Assembly: GCA_017515465.1 (NCBI GenBank) | Contig: JAFWFV010000057.1 | Span: 1-35,744, forward strand | Direction: 5' to 3' | DNA: 35,744 nt | From: Clostridiales bacterium | Lineage (GTDB): Bacteria > Bacillota > Clostridia > Saccharofermentanales > Saccharofermentanaceae | Shown: positions 22,644 through 29,247 of the stretch, one piece after another | How positions within the stretch are numbered: position 1 is the stretch's first letter | How the letters are laid out: each line of letters opens with the position of its first letter | Program-made: the position numbers and the translations under genes | Notes under the pieces: model-generated | The model's input: only the letters and a program-made list of their open reading frames with translations | Databases searched by the model: none | Told to the model about the DNA's origin: nothing

Positions 22644-23705
22644 TTATTCTCCGTAATTAAATGTTGATTCCTGATCGAATTCGTCGTAGTAATGTATGAT
22701 CTTGTTGTCTTCATCGAGAGAGATGAATACAGACGGATTTCCGAGATACATATTTCTGTCAGCGGCCGGGAATGAACCGTTCGACCTGGAGGCCCAGAAC
22801 AGAGGAAGGAGCTGCACCGTAAGTCCTTCTACGGGACAACCGGTCTCCGTTCTAATCTCATCATCCATCATGAAGTATTCCAGATGCAGATCATCGGTCT
22901 GGAGTTCATCCTTCAGCGCCCATGTGGGATCGATATGGTAACCCCTGCCGTTTACGAGGGCATATACCCATTCATGGTCCAGATTATCGAATGAACCAAC
23001 CGACAGAGCTTCAACACCGGCCTGGTTTAACAGGAATGCATAAACTCCCGCCAGATCGATGCACTGTCCCTCGTGGTGATAGAACACATGATAGACATAA
23101 CCATCTTCGATATCGCCTATTCCGTCATCAGCATAAGTGTAATTGGTCTCCATATAGTCGTAGAGCTTGATGCATTTCTCATAATCGTTGTCATCCATCT
23201 CGATATAGGAGTTCAGGACATTCTCAACATCGGTCTCGAACTGTTCCTGTCTGGCGACATATTCATCGACAGGGATCTTGTAGTATATATGTCCCACGCC
23301 GTCTTCATAGGAGACCGATCCGTCACCACTGTCTCCTGTGATCATCATGCATGCAGCAGGAATCAGATGAGCCTGCGTTCCTATGTCCATGCACCACTTG
23401 TATGCCTCCTGACTGGAGCACTCAAATGTATCCTCCCCGGCTCTGAGCGCATCGCTGAGATTACAGATCGAATCCCAATAGTCCTGCGGTATATCGCTCA
23501 GCAGGAGCGTGGATGACGGATGAGGATCGTATTCATATAATTGAACTTGTGTCTCCTGCGATACATCAGTCACGGCAGTTTCGTCAGTCTGTGACTCGTA
23601 TGACTGATCAGATATAATACCTGTATCTCCTATAGGATCAGAGCTGTTACACCCTGACATCAAAAGGGCAACTATGAGTATTGCTGCTATCTGTTTTTTG
23701 TGCAT
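22644..23705 (-). CDS. Transglutaminase-like lipoprotein
   Basis: 353 residues. The signal peptide ends in the lipobox LMSGC (Cys19), so it is a surface lipoprotein. An acidic linker (about 20-60) follows. The transglutaminase-like core carries Cys215 (HHEGQCIDLAGVYAFLL), His244 (NLDHEWVYALV) and Asp259 (GYHIDPTW), a complete triad in family order. Bacterial members act as proteases or crosslinkers; the substrate is unknown. The start at 23705 (MHKKQ) has GGGGGT 7 bases upstream, while the ATG at 23711 is only one base away from it. Confidence 0.83.
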   Translation of the reverse strand: MHKKQIAAILIVALLMSGCNSSDPIGDTGIISDQSYESQTDETAVTDVSQETQVQLYEYDPHPSSTLLLSDIPQDYWDSICNLSDALRAGEDTFECSSQEAYKWCMDIGTQAHLIPAACMMITGDSGDGSVSYEDGVGHIYYKIPVDEYVARQEQFETDVENVLNSYIEMDDNDYEKCIKLYDYMETNYTYADDGIGDIEDGYVYHVFYHHEGQCIDLAGVYAFLLNQAGVEALSVGSFDNLDHEWVYALVNGRGYHIDPTWALKDELQTDDLHLEYFMMDDEIRTETGCPVEGLTVQLLPLFWASRSNGSFPAADRNMYLGNPSVFISLDEDNKIIHYYDEFDQESTFNYGE

Positions 23706-23781
23706 GATCATACCCCCGATATACAATTTATTCGGATCTGTTTCTTTTAGAGTACACCATTACTGCTGTATTTTCTTCCTT

Positions 23782-23811
23782 TTGCACCCAATCCTGGAAT
23801 GAGAGTATAAT
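23782..23811 (+). promoter_or_regulatory. Promoter for the second two-part lipoprotein
   Basis: -35 TTGCAC (23782-23787), 18-base spacer, -10 TATAAT (23806-23811), 57 bases before the GTG start. Confidence 0.6.
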
Positions 23812-23868
23812 TACACTTGTACAGCAGTATAGATGATCATTTTACTAAAACTACAGGAGGTAGCAGGA

Positions 23869-26022
23869 GTGAACAGGAGATCTGCCGCAGTTGTGTTGTG
23901 TTTTTCTATCTTATCGTCTTCCATCATGTCCTGCTCAGATACATACGAACCCGTATATAAAGAGATATCCTACGTTGAGAACGGAGCCTGGTGGGACGAC
24001 GAGATCATCACTCCTGACATAAGTGGGATCGAAGACCTCAGATTATTCAATATAATTGAAGCCTGCCCTGATTCTTTTGTAGCAGAAGTCCACTGTAACA
24101 ATTTTACTAAACCCTATCTCCTGGCCAGTTACGGTATGGACGGTACTTTTAACGGGATCATAGATCCGTCACCGTACGGGAACGTACAGGACGTGTTCAG
24201 ATCTGATACAGATAAAGAGTATTATGTCCTGGTATCAGGAAGTATTGAAGGATCAGACAGTATAACCAATCTGATATACCGTGCAGACTTTGAAACAGGT
24301 GTACTTACCGATCCTGAAGAGATCAGACTGCCATCACAGACTAAGACTTTCTCCGGTATCAGTAATGTGATCCGGAACGGAGATACAACTATCTATTCAT
24401 ACAGTCAGTACGACTTGGGTGCTGACGGCAGGCAGTCCATCGTCATTGATGACGGCAGCGGAGATATAGCTGAATATGAGCCTGATTTTATTCCCGGAGC
24501 TGATCAGTATTATGTCATGAACCTGATGACATATGGCGGGGACATCGTCGCTGAGATAAATGTATCTATTGGCGACGAGAACCTGGGATACATAATGAGA
24601 CTGGATCCGTCAACAATGAAGGTTACAACGCTGGAACTGTCTGACGGCTTCATGAACGGCGTGGTCATAGACGGTCAGGGGGTATTCTATTCAACATACG
24701 ATCCGGATCAAATGTGTGGCGGCAACGTGATCTACAGATATGACCCAGCTTCGGATGAGATAAGCGAATACCTGGATCTGAACGATACATACATCAATAA
24801 CGAGTTCGGTATGTCTGCCAATTACCGTGTCATATCCGCTGCAGATGACCAGCTGATACTCTCAACAGAACTAAGCGGCATCAGCTGGGGAAACGGAGAT
24901 CCGGTCCTCATGATACTCACCAGATCTGATCACGATCCTAATGAAGGCAAAAAAGTGATCGAATTGGGTTATCTCTCCTCTCAGCCGTACAATATCTGTT
25001 CTGCCGTCAATCAGTTCAACAGACAAAGTGATGAGTTCTATATCGTACCGACCGACAGATACCTGAACAAGCCGGATGATCTGGTAGAAGATATCAAAGG
25101 CGGAACTGGGCCTGACATGCTGATAATGGATTCCGGCTATGCCATGCTCAACAACGGGAAATATCTCACGGACGTCAGCAGCATGACAGGATCACAGGAC
25201 ATGATATATAGAGTCCCGGTGGGGGTGATCTACGACGGACTGATCGTCAGGACTTCCCTGCTTGCAGATCCCGGCAGACCCGGTGTCACGTTCGACGAAT
25301 ATAGGGATCTCACAATTGACGCCAACAACGGTATAAACGCACTTGGCAGCGATAACATTGATGTCTTTAACAAGCTGTTCAGGTTCTCTTCACCTGAGTT
25401 CTTCAATGAAGATGGACGATTATCACTGGATAACGAAGAGTTCAGGGCATTGTGCGAATATATACGTGACATGAGCATACCCACAGGCAATCCCCTGGGC
25501 ATGGAACCTGTAAGCGATCTGTCCTGGAAAGGCTATTCAGGCTTCTTTATGTATGCGGGCAAGTATGCTGAAGAATATTCGATCGTGGGGTACCCTTCCA
25601 TGGATGGCAATACTCCTGAACAGATGGATGTGGTTGGCATAGCTATAACGGCTTGCAGCCCGTCACAGGACGCATGCCGCAGTTTTATAGAGATGGTATC
25701 CGCCCCTGAGGTACAGAACCGGATCAGCAGTAATGATCCCTATTCCGTTGATGCCATGAGGATCAGAGCAGAGATCGTGACAGAGGAACAGAACAGGTTC
25801 AACAGACAAAGCACTGTGTCAGACAACGGCAACTGGGAAAACAAGATCGATCATTTCATGGATGAGATATCAGATGCACAATATGCACGGGACGTTGACA
25901 GCTCAGTACTGACCATACTCGACGAGGAGATCCAGCCCTATCTGGCCGGTCAGTGTGACATAGACGAAGTTATCCGTGTCTCTGAGAACAGGATCAATCT
26001 GATGCTGGCCGAGCGCGGATGA
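23869..26022 (+). CDS. Two-part lipoprotein with solute-binding-like C-terminal half
   Basis: 717 residues from GTG 23869, which follows AGGAGG by 8 bases. The signal peptide ends SIMSC, an acceptable lipobox (Cys about 24). Residues of about 50-355 are strand-rich with D-G turns (GDGSGDIAEYEP-type segments; YVMNLMTYGGDIVAEINVSI), suggesting a propeller. From about 360 the chain reads as a solute-binding-like domain: CSAVNQFNRQSDEFYIVP, GGTGPDMLIMDSG (the GPDMLI strand), and a C-terminal ACSPSQDACRSFIEMVSAPEVQ helix typical of family 1 SBPs. It has the same plan as the lipoprotein at 12244-14370 but is only distantly similar. No permease genes follow. A shortened relative of this gene lies just downstream at 26245-26447. 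Confidence 0.72.
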   Translation: MNRRSAAVVLCFSILSSSIMSCSDTYEPVYKEISYVENGAWWDDEIITPDISGIEDLRLFNIIEACPDSFVAEVHCNNFTKPYLLASYGMDGTFNGIIDPSPYGNVQDVFRSDTDKEYYVLVSGSIEGSDSITNLIYRADFETGVLTDPEEIRLPSQTKTFSGISNVIRNGDTTIYSYSQYDLGADGRQSIVIDDGSGDIAEYEPDFIPGADQYYVMNLMTYGGDIVAEINVSIGDENLGYIMRLDPSTMKVTTLELSDGFMNGVVIDGQGVFYSTYDPDQMCGGNVIYRYDPASDEISEYLDLNDTYINNEFGMSANYRVISAADDQLILSTELSGISWGNGDPVLMILTRSDHDPNEGKKVIELGYLSSQPYNICSAVNQFNRQSDEFYIVPTDRYLNKPDDLVEDIKGGTGPDMLIMDSGYAMLNNGKYLTDVSSMTGSQDMIYRVPVGVIYDGLIVRTSLLADPGRPGVTFDEYRDLTIDANNGINALGSDNIDVFNKLFRFSSPEFFNEDGRLSLDNEEFRALCEYIRDMSIPTGNPLGMEPVSDLSWKGYSGFFMYAGKYAEEYSIVGYPSMDGNTPEQMDVVGIAITACSPSQDACRSFIEMVSAPEVQNRISSNDPYSVDAMRIRAEIVTEEQNRFNRQSTVSDNGNWENKIDHFMDEISDAQYARDVDSSVLTILDEEIQPYLAGQCDIDEVIRVSENRINLMLAERG

Positions 26023-26023
26023 G

Positions 26024-26122
26024 TCACACAAAGAGGTGCAGTCTCAGCCCCTTGATGACCAGGGGGTGATGATCGCGCATCTTCCATTCGATCAGGCTGT
26101 TCCAAATAGTTCTCGTGAGCAT
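26024..26122 (-). pseudogene. 5' fragment of a DUF4143-type AAA ATPase gene
   Basis: The 32-codon frame from ATG 26122 has GGAGG 6 bases upstream and reads RTIWNSLIEWK, then HHPLVIKGLRL, before a stop at 26024. DUF4143/AAA_14-type ATPases begin in this way (a W-K segment, then PL(I/V)(L/I)KG-x-RQVGKT), so the gene is cut off just where the P-loop would start. It overlaps nothing but abuts the stop of the lipoprotein gene. A promoter, TTGAAA (26173-26168), 18 bases, TATAAT (26149-26144), is still present. The assignment rests on a short match, so moderate confidence. Confidence 0.5.
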
Positions 26123-26157
26123 GTTCTGCCTCCTTCAGCAAACATTATACATGCCAA

Positions 26158-26243
26158 AATTGTCATTTTTCAAAAGTTAATACATGGCATTTTTGTCATT
26201 TTTCAAAGGTTCAGAACGTAATAATTGTCATTTTTACAAGGTT
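26158..26243. repeat. Three direct repeats of (A/T)(A/T)TTGTCATTTTT(C)AAAxGTT
   Basis: Copies at 26158-26178, 26191-26211 and 26223-26243, each 21 bases, start-to-start 33 and 32 bases (about three helical turns), differing at a few positions. The first copy contains the -35 of the promoter for the ATPase fragment. Two readings fit: tandem regulator sites for that gene, or the multiple terminal repeats found at the ends of IS21-type elements (TGTCATTTTT-like), left behind after loss of the element. No IS21 genes are present in the window. Confidence 0.65.
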
Positions 26244-26244
26244 A

Positions 26245-26447
26245 CGGCGGATGATTCAATAACAGAAAATCTGCCGCCTGCCCAGTCTTTTCCTGCAAAA
26301 ACCTATTGTAACAATGTTACTAATCCATTTATTCCGGCATGTTACGGCATGCAGCTCGGTTCAGTGCCCATGCCACAGCTTCATAGAGATGAAGTCATCC
26401 AGCTTGCAGAGAACAGGACCAATCTGATTCCGGCTGAGAGGAAGTGA
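26245..26447 (+). pseudogene. Internally deleted remnant of the two-part lipoprotein gene
   Basis: Two blocks match the intact gene upstream. QSFPAKTYCNNVTNPF and then ACYGM align with DSFVAEVHCNNFTKPY and ASYGM (about residues 72-92 of the intact protein). The end, RDEVIQLAENRTNLIPAERK, aligns with the intact C-terminus IDEVIRVSENRINLMLAERG. DNA similarity is visible as well, for example tgtaacaat and gagaacagga in both. About 590 codons between the blocks are missing, and there is no signal peptide or ribosome site, so it is a decayed tandem copy. Its stop is 9 bases from the helicase gene end. Confidence 0.75.
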
Positions 26448-26456
26448 AAGACTCTT

Positions 26457-29240
26457 TTAATCCTTACTGCTTATTTTTCTTATTTTCTGAACCTTTTTCA
26501 AAAGACACATATTCACGATCAGATTATCTGGTTTATCATGATTGATGTTGTTGTTAGCTTTTTCCAACCTTTTTTTATCAACACTTTTCTTAAGCAGTCC
26601 ATATCCGCCTTCGACTGTCTTGTCATATATTTGACTGATTATCTCATCAGCGGGATAGTTTTGAAGGGCCTTCAAGGTCAATCCCAGATCTTTCAGATTA
26701 TCATTAAGGAATCTTCTGCCTTTCACTTCATTCCTCTCATAGTTGTAAATACCAACTAGTATACGTTTCATTTTACCCCTCAAAAAGGACTTATCACGAG
26801 GAATGTTTGTAGAACCGAAGGAATCCTTAAGAGCATATAATACCCCACTAGTTTCATAGGGAATCTTATATGTTGTAATCTTCAAGCGCGAGTTAGCCGA
26901 TTTCCCTTCCTGCTTACGTTCAACTGTATTGGGAATAAAGCGTGCCCTTTCCAAACCAAACAATGTGTAGTGAGTTGATAATATGTTCCCATATGAATGA
27001 TTGACTCTATCCTTTGAAATCAACTTATACGCCAGACTGATATATGACAGATCCATATAGAAAACCCTTTCCCTCATCCATTCAAATTCGTCAAACAGCG
27101 GAAAAGAAGTATCAATATGGCTTTCCATATCATGATCATACAACCTTATTTGTCTGATATTCCCATATTCATCAGTTTCATAATCGTTATATATATATGC
27201 GGCTGATATCTTCTTTATAGATTCTTTGATCCAATTATCGAGCTTTTCATTTTTACTTGGTAGATTACTGTTCAATCCTAAAAGCAATCTTGTTACAGTA
27301 CTTATTATTGCTTGGTCATCCGATATATGGTTTACCGTACAAGTATAAAGAGCATTGAAAACAACAAAATCAAAAAAGTTTAGTCTCCCGTCCGGCATTT
27401 CTATTCTATAGCTGATCCCATTAATGACAACGTTGTCGTAATACTTCTTCCCTGTAGTGTTAAAGATACTTGTATCACTACAGTAACTATATAGTTCTTG
27501 AGAATTATTAACAACAATCCATGGCATAGTCATGCCTTTTATGAATATAGATCTCATATTGATCTTTATCTGATCATTAAAAAGAACCCTGATCATTGAT
27601 TTTGTTTTATTGATGGATAGATCTTCCGCATCACTTTTTGAACTATCAGAAATCAGGATCTTGTCTAATTTGTCTTCTATTGTCTTGGCGTCCAGATCTA
27701 ATAATTCTTTCAAACTAATAGTATTATCAGGCTCAGACTGAGTATTTCTTTCTTCATCACTCTTAATGATCCACTCCCAAAGCGAAAGGTAATCCCACAG
27801 CTTGATACGATTGACAACGGTTACATAATTTTCGTTTATTTTTTCTTGATCAGCTGCCTGTTTTAAGAATTGATTAAGCATTTTTAATGAACCATCACGT
27901 GAGTATAAACAACGGCAATTGATCCCAAATGCGTTATTGCTACGGATACGTCCCGCTTCCTGTAAATAGTAGTTCCAGGATTCAGGCATCCCTACCATAA
28001 CTACTTCCTGGATACTACTAATGTCTACGCCCATTGCAAGCGCTTTTGTTGCCAGAACCTTAGTTTCTCTAAGATTCGTAGATACTCTTGCTTTACTCTC
28101 AGGATTTTTTAGTATTTCCAGTATCTTTTCCTTGTCTCTGGATTCAAGATCACCTCTGAATGTTAGCATATAGATGGTTTTATTCTCTTCTTCTATACTT
28201 CCCGTCCTTTCCTCGTATACGGTTGCATCGACATTGATGCGGGCATAACTACCGTTCATTAGAATAGATTTGTCTATTTTCGCATTTCTGCTTCCATAAT
28301 ATTCTCCATGTTGATCATCAATTACAATTTGTTTCAACTTTAGTCGGTTGTCTTCACTTTTCTCGGGATCACTATTTGCATTTATTCTCTCGCCGGCATT
28401 TACTATCATTGATTTAAATCTATTAATATCCTTGTATTCATTGAAGAAAAAAATACTGATCCTTTGTCTTGTAAAGTCAAACAGAAGTTTATTTAGGAGA
28501 TCCTGAGATTTACTATTATATCTTTCAACAATAGATCCTCTTTTGGTTTTATTGTCGATTCTGATGACATCTTTATCCTCAATCCCAAGGAGTAGTTTAT
28601 AGAGATCAAGCTGGACATTTGTTAAAGTAGCCGTAAGAGACAGTATTCTTAGTTTTTCGTTAGTATTTCGGACCATATCAATAAAGGTAGGAATGAACAT
28701 ATACTCTCTTCTGAAGGTTGATCCCCAGTCAAACATGGTGTGAGCCTCATCTATTACGATCATCTGAATCTTTACTTCTTTTTCTTGTGCAATTTTCAAT
28801 ATCTTAAGGGAGTTCTCAAACAGTTCTTCCGGAGACACGTATACAATAGAATACTTTATACTAAATCTATTAATGAAGTCATTGACACTACATGCCTTAG
28901 ATTTTTCATAACACAAATTGAAAGACTGGATCTGATCTTTGATAATAGCCATCAACGGTTCAATAACAATTACTATTCCATCTTTTTTATTATGTGCAGC
29001 AAAGTATCTGTACAAAGATGATTTGCCCATTCCCGTTGGTAGTAATCCCAATGTATTACTACCTTCCTCCAGGATCTTAACCATGACAGGACGCTGGTAA
29101 TTGTCCCATCTTTCCTGATCCCATTTTACCTTTTTGTCATCTCGCCAAGAATCATTTTCCGTTATTGCCTTGTGTTCAAGGTCATCCTTAAGCAAACGGC
29201 AGATCTCTGACAATTGTTCTTCTATAGTATTGTGATCCAT
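26457..29240 (-). CDS. RecQ-like superfamily 2 helicase with long unrecognised C-terminal half
   Basis: 927 residues. An N-terminal region is followed by the SF2 core: RWDNYQRPVMVKIL (Q-motif-like position), Walker A GLLPTGMGKSS (68-75), the DEAH box VIDEAHTMFDWG (164-167), motif III LSLTATLT (201-205), motif V ATKALAMGVDI (397-407) and motif VI YLQEAGRIRSN (427-433). The fixed DEAH-hxxWG and Q-E-x-G-R pattern is that of RecQ-type DNA helicases. An extra stretch of about 90 residues interrupts the second RecA lobe (about 265-360). Residues of about 450-927 show no zinc-binding or HRDC signature that I can see. It starts 7 bases after the stop of the RNA polymerase gene, so the two form one operon. 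Base composition is AT-rich compared with flanking genes (17 GC of 60 in the line at 27181), a sign of transfer. Confidence 0.85.
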   Translation of the reverse strand: MDHNTIEEQLSEICRLLKDDLEHKAITENDSWRDDKKVKWDQERWDNYQRPVMVKILEEGSNTLGLLPTGMGKSSLYRYFAAHNKKDGIVIVIEPLMAIIKDQIQSFNLCYEKSKACSVNDFINRFSIKYSIVYVSPEELFENSLKILKIAQEKEVKIQMIVIDEAHTMFDWGSTFRREYMFIPTFIDMVRNTNEKLRILSLTATLTNVQLDLYKLLLGIEDKDVIRIDNKTKRGSIVERYNSKSQDLLNKLLFDFTRQRISIFFFNEYKDINRFKSMIVNAGERINANSDPEKSEDNRLKLKQIVIDDQHGEYYGSRNAKIDKSILMNGSYARINVDATVYEERTGSIEEENKTIYMLTFRGDLESRDKEKILEILKNPESKARVSTNLRETKVLATKALAMGVDISSIQEVVMVGMPESWNYYLQEAGRIRSNNAFGINCRCLYSRDGSLKMLNQFLKQAADQEKINENYVTVVNRIKLWDYLSLWEWIIKSDEERNTQSEPDNTISLKELLDLDAKTIEDKLDKILISDSSKSDAEDLSINKTKSMIRVLFNDQIKINMRSIFIKGMTMPWIVVNNSQELYSYCSDTSIFNTTGKKYYDNVVINGISYRIEMPDGRLNFFDFVVFNALYTCTVNHISDDQAIISTVTRLLLGLNSNLPSKNEKLDNWIKESIKKISAAYIYNDYETDEYGNIRQIRLYDHDMESHIDTSFPLFDEFEWMRERVFYMDLSYISLAYKLISKDRVNHSYGNILSTHYTLFGLERARFIPNTVERKQEGKSANSRLKITTYKIPYETSGVLYALKDSFGSTNIPRDKSFLRGKMKRILVGIYNYERNEVKGRRFLNDNLKDLGLTLKALQNYPADEIISQIYDKTVEGGYGLLKKSVDKKRLEKANNNINHDKPDNLIVNMCLLKKVQKIRKISSKD

Positions 29241-29247
29241 AATTTAA

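Noticed and set aside
26036..26221. 61-codon plus-strand open frame
   Set aside because: It runs antisense to the ATPase fragment and through the direct repeats, with no ribosome site or protein pattern.
26158..26243. CRISPR array
   Set aside because: Only three imperfect 21-base units with 11-12 base gaps, too short for spacers, and no cas genes in the window.
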